A stretch of 37,492 bases of DNA from JASHVB01 sp049522565 (GCA_049522565.1 JBEKNT010000015.1:1-37492), one strand, 5' to 3'; positions 16,994 to 24,405 are shown, counted from the first letter of the stretch. Numbers and translations: made by a program. Notes: generated from the sequence alone by a model not told the origin.

Positions 16994-17921
16994 ATGGACA
17001 CCGCGATCATCGAGGCGGCGGATCGCGCCGCGCGGCACTGGCGGTTCGCCGGCGACTGGCGGCCCGGCGACAGCCGGTAGCGTGAGGCGTTCTGTCGCAT
17101 GCCGCTGGACAGCTTCAATCCGTACAGGCCAGCCGTCATCGCATAGCCCGCCCGGATGCCCCGACGCGTCAGCGGGTGATCTCCCGGCCGATCTGGGACA
17201 TCGCGGTGCGGACCGAGGGCCGCGCCGGCCGGCGCATCCCCAGCTACGCGCACAGTGTCGCCGATCCGCTGCTGCGCCAGACGCTGGAGCACATGGGCTT
17301 CGAGGAGGGCCGCCATAAGCAGGTGCTGTCCCAATTGGTCGCCGCCTACGGCATCGGGCTGGAGCCAGAGCCGGAATACCTGGAACCGCGCGATCCGGAA
17401 TGGGGCTTCATGGTCACCGGCTACGCCGAATGCATCGACAGCTTCTTCGTCTTCGGGCTGTTCGCGCGGACCCGCCGCTCCGGCTTGTTCCCGCTGGAGC
17501 TGGTGGAGACGTTCGCGCCGGTGATCCAGGACGAACGCCGGGACATCCTGTGCTTCGTCAACTGGGCGGACTGGCACCGGCGGACCATGCCGCTCTGGCG
17601 CCGGCGCGGTTCTTCGTGAAGACGCTGGCAGTGTGGGGGCTCCTGGTCTGGGAACGGATCGGGCTTGCCCGCGACGTGGCCGGCGGGCAGAAGCAGGACG
17701 CGATCTTCACGGTGAGCGGAGCGAGTTCCGTGGGTAACGACATCGACACGGCCGAACGGATGGACCTCTGCCTGGCGAAGGACGACCGCCGTCCGGGCGG
17801 CTACGACCCGCGCAGGAAGCGGCCCCGCACCGTGCCGCGCCTGGTCCGCTGCGCGCGGCGGTTCATGCGCGTGAAAACCGCTCCCGCGATGCGGGAGAGG
17901 TCGGCGCAAAGCGCCGGGTGA
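16994..17921 (+). pseudogene. Broken ferritin-like domain protein gene
   Basis: The segment reads as one protein only across three frames. Frame 1 (from ATG 16994): MDTAIIEAADRAARHW..WRPGD, an in-frame TAG at 17078, then REAFCRMPLDSFNPYRPAV. Near 17140 the frame shifts to one giving RVISRPIWDIAV, FEEGRHKQVLSQLV, ECIDSFFVFGLF and DERRDILCFVNWADWHRR. Near 17600 it shifts again to FFVKTLAVWGLLVWERIGLARD, GGQKQDAIFTVSGASSVG and GYDPRRKRPRTVPRLVR. Glu/His residues such as EEGRH and DERRD are those expected of a diiron ferritin-like four-helix fold. I recall intact homologues with this order of segments. The last codons before 17921 come from a family A repeat, so the original 3' end is gone. Function of the intact family is unknown. 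Confidence 0.85.
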
Positions 17922-17930
17922 GGGTGCCGC
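17874..17930 (+). repeat. Family A repeat, copy A1
   Basis: An A-tract (AAAAC), hairpin CTCCCGC-GAT-GCGGGAG, then the second hairpin CGGCGC-AAA-GCGCCG and GGTGAGGGTG. It supplies the 3' end of the pseudogene frame. Paired in opposite orientation with copy A2 at 17958-18031. Confidence 0.85.
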
Positions 17931-17957
17931 GTGTCTCACCGGACTGTGCAGCCGATC

Positions 17958-18031
17958 GGCAGCGTGCCGACCCAATCACCCTCCCCCTCGGCGCTTGGCG
18001 CCTTGACCTCTCCCGCGCCGCGGGAGAGGTA
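17958..18031 (-). repeat. Family A repeat, copy A2 (inverted)
   Basis: Reads on the minus strand as hairpin CTCTCCCGC / GCGGGAGAG, then CGCCAAGCGCC, GGGGGAGGGTG and GGGTCGGCACGCTG. Its GGAGAGG arm provides the ribosome site of the gene at 18040. Lacks the A-tract seen in other copies. Confidence 0.85.
18022..18029 (+). promoter_or_regulatory. Ribosome binding site donated by repeat A2
   Basis: GGAGAGG of the repeat hairpin arm lies about 10 nt before the GTG start at 18040. No other Shine-Dalgarno is near. In RNA, the site would be paired with the complementary arm CTCTCCC, so translation could depend on hairpin melting. Confidence 0.5.
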
Positions 18032-18039
18032 ATCCCGCA

Positions 18040-19023
18040 GTGCGCACCCTCTCCTTCATCCTGGCCCTCGTCGGCCTGGCCGTCTCGATCGCGCTGGTCG
18101 GCTGGTACGGCTTCGGCGGCGTCGTCGCGGCCGTGGCGTCCGCCGGCTGGGGCGGCTTCGCCATCATCGTCGCCTGGCAGTTGCTGCTGTTCTGCGTGCT
18201 CGGCCTGGCCTGGGACGCGATCATTCCGCCGCGCGACCGCCGCCGGCCCTGGGTGCCGATCTGGGGCCGCATGGTGCGCGACGCCTCGGCCAATTGCCTG
18301 CCCTTCTCGCAGGTCGGCGGCTTCGTGTTTGGCGCCCGCGCGGTGACGCTGCACGGCATTTCCTGGCCGCTGGCCACCGCCTCCACCGTGGTGGACGTCA
18401 CCGCGGAGTTCCTCGCCGAGCTCGCCTTCACCGGCATCGGCCTCGGCATCCTGCTGGCCCGCGCCCCACGTTCCGGCCTGGCGGTGCCGGTCGAGGTCGG
18501 GCTCGGGCTGGCGGTCATCGCCGGGTTCACGTTCATCTGGCTGCAACAGGGGGCGGCACCGCTGTTCGCCCGCCTCGGGCGGCGCATCGCCGGGCGCTGG
18601 TTCGAGGGCGCCAACGACCGCGTCCAGGTGCTACAGACCGAGCTCGGCCTGATCTACGGCCATACGCTGCGCCTGGCGATCGGTTTCAGCGTGCATCTGC
18701 TGGGCTGGTTGGGCACCGGCGTCGCCGGCTGGATCGCCTATCGCGTGATCGGCGTGCCGATCGACTTCGACGACGCCCTGGCCATCGAGGCCCTGCTCTC
18801 GGCCGCCGCCGCGTTGGCCTTCCTGGTGCCGATCAATGCCGGTGTGCAGGAGGCTGGCTATGCCGGCCTGGGCGCGATCTTCGGCGTCCCGCCGGAACTG
18901 TCGCTCGGCGTGTCGCTGATCCGCCGCGCCCGCGACCTCACCGTCGGCGTCCCCATTCTGCTCCTCTGGCAGGTGCTGGAGGTGCGGCGGCTGCGCCTGC
19001 GCGGCGCGGCGCCCCCGGCTTGA
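18040..19023 (+). CDS. Lysylphosphatidylglycerol synthase-like (flippase-domain) membrane protein, HpnL-like
   Basis: Integral membrane protein of 327 residues with about eight to nine helices, of the LPG_synthase_TM/UPF0104 superfamily. Features: the N-terminal helix MRTLSFILALVGLAVSIAL, the conserved SQVGGFVFGARAV segment, TVVDVTAEFLAELAFTGIG, and PINAGVQEAGYAGLGAIFGV near the C-terminus, which matches the superfamily motif PG(G)xGxxExxx. Arrangement and size resemble HpnL, a hopanoid-associated membrane protein, but no other hopanoid gene is here. The role is presumably lipid translocation (inference). It starts with GTG, and its ribosome site comes from a palindromic repeat. The stop overlaps the FNR-type dyad that precedes the next gene. 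Confidence 0.8.
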   Translation: MRTLSFILALVGLAVSIALVGWYGFGGVVAAVASAGWGGFAIIVAWQLLLFCVLGLAWDAIIPPRDRRRPWVPIWGRMVRDASANCLPFSQVGGFVFGARAVTLHGISWPLATASTVVDVTAEFLAELAFTGIGLGILLARAPRSGLAVPVEVGLGLAVIAGFTFIWLQQGAAPLFARLGRRIAGRWFEGANDRVQVLQTELGLIYGHTLRLAIGFSVHLLGWLGTGVAGWIAYRVIGVPIDFDDALAIEALLSAAAALAFLVPINAGVQEAGYAGLGAIFGVPPELSLGVSLIRRARDLTVGVPILLLWQVLEVRRLRLRGAAPPA

Positions 19024-19033
19024 CCCACGTCAA
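19020..19033 (+). promoter_or_regulatory. FNR/FixK/DNR-type dyad upstream of the DASS transporter
   Basis: TTGAC-CCAC-GTCAA is a perfect 5-bp dyad with 4-bp spacer, matching the CRP/FNR-superfamily form TTGAY-N4-RTCAA. Its centre is 67 nt before the ATG at 19094. A class-II activator at -41.5 would place the transcription start near 19068, leaving a 26-nt leader containing AAAGGAC. It overlaps the stop codon of the preceding gene. Confidence 0.55.
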
Positions 19034-19093
19034 GGCGCGGTTAACGCAACCGTGAGATAGGACCACCCCAGTCTTTCGCGAAAGGACCGGGCG

Positions 19094-20584
19094 ATGTCCG
19101 CCTCCACCCTCGTCACCCAGCCGGTGCAGACCGGCTCCAAGCTGTGGGGCCTGCTGCTGGCTGTTGCCGTGCTGCTGCTGGTCCTGGTGCTGCCCACGCC
19201 GGAGGGCCTGCCGGTCGCCGGTCAGCGCGTGCTGGCGGTGTTCGGCTTCGCCGTCGTCGTGTGGGTGTCCGAGGCGCTGGACTACGCCGTCAGCGCCGTC
19301 GTCATCGCCGCCCTGCTGGCCTTTCTGCTCGGCATGGCGCCGGATCCGGCCAACCCGCACGCGCTGCTTGGCACCGTGCAAGGCCTGACCATCGCGGTCA
19401 GCGGCTTCGGCAACACGGCGCTGACCCTGGTGGCGGCGGCGCTGTTCCTGGCCACCGCGATGACCATCACCGGCCTGGATCGCCGCATCGCGCTGGGCAT
19501 CCTGTCGCTGGTCGGCGTGCGCACCAGCCGCGTGGTGATCGGCGGCATCCTGGTGGTCATTGTGCTGAGCTTCCTGGTGCCGAGCGCCACCGCGCGGGCC
19601 GCCGCGGTGATCCCCATCATGCTCGGCATCGTGCTCGCCTTCGGCGCGGAGAAGCGCAGCCGGCTGGCGGCGTTGGTCATGTTGACCACGGTGCAGGCGG
19701 TCAGCGTGTGGAATGTCGGGGTGAAGACCGCCGCGGCGCAGAACATGGTGGCAATCGGCTTTGTGCAGAAAATGCTGCACCTGGACATCACCTGGCTGCA
19801 GTGGCTGGTGGCCGCGGCGCCGTTCTCCATTGCGATGTCGGTCGGGTTGTATTTCATCATGATGTGGATGCTGCCGCCGGAGACCGCGACGGTGCCAGGC
19901 GGCGCGGCGGCGGTCGCCACGGCGCGCGCGGCGCTCGGGCCGATGAGCGCCAAGGAGAAGCGGCTGCTGACGGTGTCGCTGATCCTGCTGTGCTTCTGGG
20001 CGACCGAGGGGGTGCTGCATCCGTTCGACAGTTCCACGACCACGACGGCGGCGGTGGCGCTGCTGTTTCTGCCCGGTGTCGGCGTGATGACGTGGAAGGA
20101 GGCGCAGCCGCGGATCCCCTGGGGCACGGTGGTGCTGTTCGGGATCGGCATCAGCCTGGGCACCGCTCTGTTGCAGACCAAGGCGGCGACGTGGCTGGCC
20201 AACCTGGTGGTCACGGCGTTCGGGTTGAACCAGCTCGGCGCGCTGGCGATCCTGGCGGTGATGGCGGTCTTCCTGATCATCATCCATCTGGGGTTCGCCA
20301 GCGCCACGGCTCTGGCGGCGTCGATGATCCCGATCGTCATCGCGGTGCTGGAGAAGGTGCAGACGCCGGGCATCAGCGTTATCGGCATGACGATGGTGCT
20401 GCAGTTCGTGGTTAGCTTCGGGTTTGTTCTCCCCGTCAACTCGCCGCAGGGGATGGTGGCGTATGGCACCGAGACTTTCACGGCGCGCGACTTCATCCGC
20501 ACCGGGCTGGTGCTGACGGTACTGGCGTATCTGCTGACCCTGGTGTTCGGCGCGACGTATTGGCGGTGGCTGGGGTATGTGTGA
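19094..20584 (+). CDS. DASS (SLC13-type) anion/dicarboxylate transporter
   Basis: Inner-membrane transporter, 496 residues, about twelve helices, related to divalent-anion:Na+ symporters that carry C4-dicarboxylates, citrate or sulfate. The family duplication is visible: a first re-entrant hairpin region ending VPSATARAAAVIPIM and a second ending FVLPVNSPQGMVAYGT. The first motif has SAT where most members have SNT, a position near the substrate/sodium site, so specificity may differ. There is a hydrophilic loop around TVPGGAAAVATARAALGPMSAKEKR. The FNR/FixK-type dyad upstream suggests induction at low oxygen, which would fit dicarboxylate exchange. AAAGGAC precedes the ATG. The VapC fragment follows within 25 nt. 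Confidence 0.9.
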   Translation: MSASTLVTQPVQTGSKLWGLLLAVAVLLLVLVLPTPEGLPVAGQRVLAVFGFAVVVWVSEALDYAVSAVVIAALLAFLLGMAPDPANPHALLGTVQGLTIAVSGFGNTALTLVAAALFLATAMTITGLDRRIALGILSLVGVRTSRVVIGGILVVIVLSFLVPSATARAAAVIPIMLGIVLAFGAEKRSRLAALVMLTTVQAVSVWNVGVKTAAAQNMVAIGFVQKMLHLDITWLQWLVAAAPFSIAMSVGLYFIMMWMLPPETATVPGGAAAVATARAALGPMSAKEKRLLTVSLILLCFWATEGVLHPFDSSTTTTAAVALLFLPGVGVMTWKEAQPRIPWGTVVLFGIGISLGTALLQTKAATWLANLVVTAFGLNQLGALAILAVMAVFLIIIHLGFASATALAASMIPIVIAVLEKVQTPGISVIGMTMVLQFVVSFGFVLPVNSPQGMVAYGTETFTARDFIRTGLVLTVLAYLLTLVFGATYWRWLGYV

Positions 20585-20608
20585 GGGCGCCGTATTGCAA
20601 GCGCCGTC

Positions 20609-20725
20609 TACCGGATGATTGCGGCGCATGCGCTGGCGGCCGAGGCGGTGCTGGTGACCAACAACACGCGGCATTTCGCGCGGATTGCCGCGCCGCTGAC
20701 GCTGGCGAACTGGACTGCCGGGTAG
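20609..20725 (+). pseudogene. 3' remnant of a VapC-type PIN-domain toxin gene
   Basis: Thirty-eight codons ending in TAG (20723-20725) read YRMIAAHALAAEAVLVTNNT followed by RHFARIAAPLTLANW. This is the C-terminal end of VapC: the (D)xxIAAHAL helix, LVTNN with the conserved Asn, and the closing LxLxNW strand. The residue aligned with the conserved acidic Asp before RxIAAHAL is Tyr (TAC, one base from GAC). The N-terminal two-thirds and any vapB antitoxin are missing; the DASS gene abuts directly. It is a dead fragment of a toxin-antitoxin locus. Confidence 0.75.
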
Positions 20726-20927
20726 GATCCCCGGGCGCACCATGGTTGTGACGCTACTCCAACGTGGGGCGGCGACCTGTTGCAGTCGCGGAATGGGCAA
20801 GAGCCAGTGTGGCCGCGGTCGCGTGGAGCGGGCATTCGCCCAGTGCGCGAGGCGGGATAGAATGAGCAGCCGATCCTTCAAACCAGCGGCGGCGCGGCAG
20901 GTCGGCACATTCAGCGGGAGGGAACCG

Positions 20928-21788
20928 ATGACGATGGCAAGCGAAGACGTAAGGATCCTGACGGTCGCCAGTTGCTCGAACGTCCGCGCCGAGCATCGTT
21001 CCCACGTCGTCGTCTCCGGGTCCTATGGCGGCCGCTACAACGCCTTCAATGCGGCCAAATGGCCCGTGCGAGCCGTGATCATGAACGATGCTGGTATCGG
21101 CAAGGACAACGCCGGCATCGTCGGGCTGGGTTTCCTCGACCAGATCGGCCTGGCCGCGGCGACCGCGGACGCGCAGACCTGTCATATCGGCGACGGCGAC
21201 CACATGCTTGCGCACGGCATCATCAGCCACGTCAATCGCACCGCCGCCGCGCTCGGCTGCGCGCCGGGCCAGAGCGTCCGGGACTGCGCCGAACGCATGC
21301 GCGCGGCAACCGTGCCGACCGTCGCGCCACCGCCTATCACCGAGGGTGCCCGCTTCGTCATGCGCGACGTCCCCGGCGAACCGGCGCTGATCTGTGCCGA
21401 TTCGATCGGCATGCTGCAACCCGACGATGCGGGTCGGATTGTCGTTACGGCTTCACATGGAGCGCTATCCGGAGGCCGCACGGACAACGTCGTTCCGCTG
21501 GACATCTACGCCGTGTTCTTCAGCGATGCCGGCGGCGGCATGGACGGGGCCGGCATCGCACGGCTGGCTGATCTCGACGGGAAAGGCATCATCGCGGCCA
21601 CCACCTCTGCGGACAGCGCTCCCATTGGCGATTCCCGCGCGCTCTACCGCGACGGCATCCTCTCGCACGTCAATGGCCCGGCCGTCCGCGCCGGCGCCCG
21701 GGTCGGCATGAAGCTGAAGGACTTCATCGACCTGCTGATCGCGACAGCAAGACAACAGCCACGCGAGGCACCCGCGCAGCCCCGGTAA
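20928..21788 (+). CDS. Unknown protein made of two copies of one domain
   Basis: A 286-residue soluble protein I cannot assign. Its two halves are homologous. Residues ~26-121 contain VVVSGSYGG, NDAGIGKDNAGI, LGLAAATA-like spacing (DQIGLAAATADA), HIGDGDHMLAHGIISHVN and APGQSVRDC. Residues ~170-270 contain VVTASHGA, SDAGGGMDGAGI, DGKGIIAATTSADS, PIGDSRALYRDGILSHVN and RVGMKLKDF. The shared skeleton is S-Y/H-G, DAGxGxDxAGI, AAT, IGD, G-I-x-SHVN. The invariant Asp, Ser and His residues could be catalytic or metal-binding, but that is a guess. There is no signal peptide or helix. The start is the ATG after GGGAGGG (20916-20922); the frame is open further upstream without support. It stands alone, 160 nt before a small unknown gene. 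I recall similar single-gene hypotheticals in other proteobacteria. Confidence 0.75.
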   Translation: MTMASEDVRILTVASCSNVRAEHRSHVVVSGSYGGRYNAFNAAKWPVRAVIMNDAGIGKDNAGIVGLGFLDQIGLAAATADAQTCHIGDGDHMLAHGIISHVNRTAAALGCAPGQSVRDCAERMRAATVPTVAPPPITEGARFVMRDVPGEPALICADSIGMLQPDDAGRIVVTASHGALSGGRTDNVVPLDIYAVFFSDAGGGMDGAGIARLADLDGKGIIAATTSADSAPIGDSRALYRDGILSHVNGPAVRAGARVGMKLKDFIDLLIATARQQPREAPAQPR

Positions 21789-21901
21789 GCCTCGCGCGCG
21801 GCTTCCTTTCCAGGCACCCGCGGGGACAGCAGGGCCAGATGCGGGCTGAGGGCCGGGGCACATGCTTATGGCGCTTCCGGCCTGAGCCGCGCGGCTGGAC
21901 T

Positions 21902-21915
21902 TTGATCGAGGTCAA
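21902..21915 (+). promoter_or_regulatory. FNR/FixK-type dyad before the small unknown gene
   Basis: TTGAT-CGAG-GTCAA differs from the FNR/FixK palindrome TTGAT-N4-ATCAA at one base. Its centre is 42 nt before the ATG at 21951. A class-II position would put the transcription start at the ATG itself, implying a leaderless message or a different geometry. Confidence 0.5.
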
Positions 21916-21950
21916 TGCGACGGTCCGCCAAACGCCGGCATCCTGGAACC

Positions 21951-22217
21951 ATGGCAGACGATCCGAAACAGAAGGCCCAGGACCTGGTCGACCGCCTGCG
22001 GGCAAGCGGGCATCACACCGAAGCCGATCAGTTGGCGCGCCACCTCAAGGCCCAGGCCGTGGAGCGCGGGCTGCTGTTTGCGCTGCGTGAGGCATGCGAA
22101 ACCCTGCTGACGGCCATCGAGGCAATCGACCCCGTCACCCAGACGATGATCGAGGAACTCCGGCTGGAAGTCGAAAAGCGCCTCAGGCTGCGCGACGATC
22201 GCCAGGGCGCCCGCTGA
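21951..22217 (+). CDS. Small conserved-looking protein, unknown function
   Basis: An 88-residue, highly charged, all-helical-looking protein: QKAQDLVDRLRASGHHTEAD, LARHLKAQAVERG, LLFALREACETLLTAIEAID, then TMIEELRLEVEKRLRLRDD. I see no Cys pair, membrane segment or DNA-binding motif. The LRASGHHTEADQLAR segment suggests a helical repeat or a subunit-interaction domain, but I cannot name a family. The ATG has only a weak GGAA upstream, and an FNR/FixK-type dyad lies 36 nt before it, suggesting oxygen-responsive expression. It converges with the aldo/keto reductase gene, 35 nt away. The opposite strand is also open here, but its protein is Arg/Gly-rich shadow. Confidence 0.65.
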   Translation: MADDPKQKAQDLVDRLRASGHHTEADQLARHLKAQAVERGLLFALREACETLLTAIEAIDPVTQTMIEELRLEVEKRLRLRDDRQGAR

Positions 22218-22252
22218 TCGGACGCGCCGGCCCCGCCCCCCCCAGCGCTCCG

Positions 22253-23257
22253 TCACCGCGCCACTCGCCCTTCGATCGGATATTGCGGATCGTTGTACCC
22301 CGGCGTGGACGGATGTCCGGGCGACACCAGCCGGTCCACCAGCGCCTCGTCGTCCGGCCCCAGCCGCACCGCCAGCGCCGCCACGTAGTCCTCCCACTGC
22401 GCCTCGGTGCGTGGCCCGCTGATCGCCGCGGTGACCAGCCGGTTGTGCAGCACCCAGGCGAAGGCGAAAGCTCCGGGCGTCACGCCCTTCGCCCGCGCGT
22501 GGTCGGCGATCTCTTGCGCGATGTGCAGGCTCTCCACCCGCCACTCGGATTCCAGCATCCGCCGGTCCCGCCGCCCGGCCCGCGTCTCCGGTTCCGGTGC
22601 CACGTTCGGCGCGTATTTGCCGGTCAGCACGCCGCGCGCCAGCGGGCTGTACGGCACCACTCCCAGCCCGAAATAGCCGCAGGCGGGCAGGTGCTCCACC
22701 TCCGGCTCGCGGTTCAACGCGTTATACAGCGGCTGGCTCGCCGCCGGCCGGTCGATACCCGCCGCGTCGCATAGCCGGCATAGCTCGGCCACCCGCCAGC
22801 TTCGGTAGTTCGACACGCCGAAATAGCGGATCTTCCCCACTCGGATCAGGTCGGCCAGCGCGTGCACCGTCTCGGCCAGCGGCGTCGCGTGGTCCTCCTT
22901 GTGCAGATACAGCAGGTCGATGACGTCGGTGCCGAGGCGGCGCAGACTGCCCTCCACCGCGTCGAACACATGCCGACGCGACAGGCCGCGCGCGTTCGGC
23001 CCATGGCCGGTGGGGTTGGCGCATTTGGTGGCCAGCACCCACCACGAGCGATGCTCGCGGATCGCCCGCCCGACGATCTCCTCCGATTTCCCGTTGTTGT
23101 AGCCATCCGCCGTATCGACGAAGTTCACCCCCTGCTCCCGGGCGCGATCGACGATGCGCCGCGCGGTGGGCTCGTCGGTGGCGCCGCCGAACATCATGCT
23201 GCCGAGACACAGCGGCGAGACTTTCACCCCGCTCGTCCCCAACCCCCGGTATTCCAT
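22253..23257 (-). CDS. Aldo/keto reductase
   Basis: NADPH-dependent (beta/alpha)8 oxidoreductase, 334 residues, of the YghZ/Tas/voltage-channel-beta-subunit group. Seen: MEYRGLGTSGVKVSPLCLGSM opening (strictly its first part), the catalytic tetrad in DTADGYNNGKSEE (Asp, Tyr), ATKCANPTG (Lys) and YLHKEDHATP (His), the substrate/cofactor strand YFGVSNYRSW, YSPLARGVLTGKY, and the NADPH-site ISGPRTEAQWED. The start is at MEYRGLG after AGGAGGG; eight upstream codons are excluded. It probably reduces an aldehyde or ketone in the cytosol; the substrate is not predictable. It is divergent from the chromate transporter genes, with 63 nt between starts. Confidence 0.93.
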   Translation of the reverse strand: MEYRGLGTSGVKVSPLCLGSMMFGGATDEPTARRIVDRAREQGVNFVDTADGYNNGKSEEIVGRAIREHRSWWVLATKCANPTGHGPNARGLSRRHVFDAVEGSLRRLGTDVIDLLYLHKEDHATPLAETVHALADLIRVGKIRYFGVSNYRSWRVAELCRLCDAAGIDRPAASQPLYNALNREPEVEHLPACGYFGLGVVPYSPLARGVLTGKYAPNVAPEPETRAGRRDRRMLESEWRVESLHIAQEIADHARAKGVTPGAFAFAWVLHNRLVTAAISGPRTEAQWEDYVAALAVRLGPDDEALVDRLVSPGHPSTPGYNDPQYPIEGRVAR

Positions 23258-23320
23258 CGCTGCCACCCTCCTGCGAACCATAGGCTGGGCAGCCTACACC
23301 GGACCGGCTTGAATGCCCCG

Positions 23321-23887
23321 ATGGGGAATCGTGAGCCACCACGCCGGCCAAGCCTTGCGTCGCTGTTCGCGGGCTTCGTCAGCATCGGGATGATGAGTTT
23401 CGGCGGCGGCCTGGCCGCCTGGATCCGCCGTGAGGTGGTGCAGCGCCGAGGCTGGATGGACGACCAGCAGTTCCTGTCCGGCTATGCGCTGTCGCAGCTC
23501 GTGCCGGGGGCGAGCAATGTGAACCTGTCGGTGTTCATCGGCGCCCAGTTGCGCGGCGTCCCCGGGGCCGTGGCGGCGGTGGCCGGGCTGACCGTCTTGC
23601 CGGTGGCGATCGTGCTGGTGCTCGGCGTGCTCTACCTGCACAGCCAGGGCATGCCGGGCGGCGCCTCGTTCAGCACCGCTCTGGCCGGCATGGGGGCGGT
23701 GGCGATCGGGCTGAATCTGGGCACCGGCATCCGGCTGGGCCGCTTGCATATCCGCCGCCTGGTGCCCGCGCTGGTGACGGCGGTCATCGCGATCTCCATC
23801 GGTGTGCTGGGGTTTCGCCTGCTGCACGTGCTGGCGGTGATGCTGCCGGTGAGCCTGTTGCTGGCCTGGCTGGACCAGCGCGAATGA
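23321..23887 (+). CDS. chrA: Chromate transporter ChrA, N-terminal half (short-chain type)
   Basis: Membrane protein of 188 residues with about five or six helices, one half of a split CHR-family chromate transporter. Motifs: FVSIGMMSFGGGLAAWI, a variant of the family FGG/FLGG motif near the N-terminus, and LSQLVPGASNVNLSVFIG, a variant of the P-G-P motif (here PGASN). A split pair acts as a heterodimer with halves in opposite membrane orientation; natural cargo may be chromate or sulfate-like anions. No clear ribosome site precedes the ATG. The stop overlaps the start of the second half (ATGA, 23884-23887). Confidence 0.88.
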   Translation: MGNREPPRRPSLASLFAGFVSIGMMSFGGGLAAWIRREVVQRRGWMDDQQFLSGYALSQLVPGASNVNLSVFIGAQLRGVPGAVAAVAGLTVLPVAIVLVLGVLYLHSQGMPGGASFSTALAGMGAVAIGLNLGTGIRLGRLHIRRLVPALVTAVIAISIGVLGFRLLHVLAVMLPVSLLLAWLDQRE

Positions 23888-24405
23888 TCGGCACGCTGGT
23901 GCAGCTCGCGCTGCTGTTCGGAGGGCTGTCGCTGCTGGCCTTCGGCGGCGGCACCGGGACGCTGCCGGACATGCAGCGCGCCGCGGTGGATGTCCATCAT
24001 TGGATCACCGCGCCGGAATTCCTGGCCTTCTTCGCCATTTCCCGCGCCGCGCCGGGGCCAGGATCGCTGATCGTGGTGCTGATCGGCCAGAAAGCCGCGG
24101 GGTTGGCCGGGGCGCTGGTCGCGTTCCTGGCCATGTTCGGTCCGTCCTGTGTCCTGGCCTATGTCGCCGCGCGGGTCTGGCACCGCTCCGCGCATGCCCC
24201 CTGGCGAATCCTGGTGGAGCGCGCGCTGGCGCCGGTGGCGATCGGCCTGACCCTCGCCAGCGGGCTGGCGCTGATCCGCGGCACCGAGCATGGCTGGGTG
24301 GCCTATGCGGTGACCGCCGGTGCGACGCTCGCGTTCGCCTTCACCGAGCTGAACCCGCTGGCCCTGCTGGCAGGCGGTGCCGTGGTGTTGCTGGTAGCAG
24401 GCTGA
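23884..24405 (+). CDS. chrA: Chromate transporter ChrA, C-terminal half (short-chain type)
   Basis: Second half of the split transporter, 173 residues with about six helices. It has LLAFGGGTGTLPDMQ and ISRAAPGPGSLIVVLIGQKAAG, a close match to the CHR-domain PGP-containing motif, so this half retains the canonical motif while the first half is altered. Translation is coupled to the first half by a 4-nt overlap. Family A repeat A3 begins 6 nt after the stop. Confidence 0.9.
   Translation: MIGTLVQLALLFGGLSLLAFGGGTGTLPDMQRAAVDVHHWITAPEFLAFFAISRAAPGPGSLIVVLIGQKAAGLAGALVAFLAMFGPSCVLAYVAARVWHRSAHAPWRILVERALAPVAIGLTLASGLALIRGTEHGWVAYAVTAGATLAFAFTELNPLALLAGGAVVLLVAG

Noticed and set aside
18938..20908. 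656-codon minus-strand open frame across the DASS gene
   Set aside because: Translation is His/Gln/Arg repeats; the plus strand encodes a textbook transporter.
20726..20927. A gene upstream of the duplicated-domain protein
   Set aside because: The open frame from 20742 has Arg/Cys-rich noise until the GGGAGGG-preceded ATG at 20928; nothing else was seen here.
21912..22544. Minus-strand frame opposite the small unknown gene
   Set aside because: It overlaps the aldo/keto reductase and the FNR-type dyad, is Arg/Gly-rich and lacks a ribosome site; the plus frame looks more protein-like.
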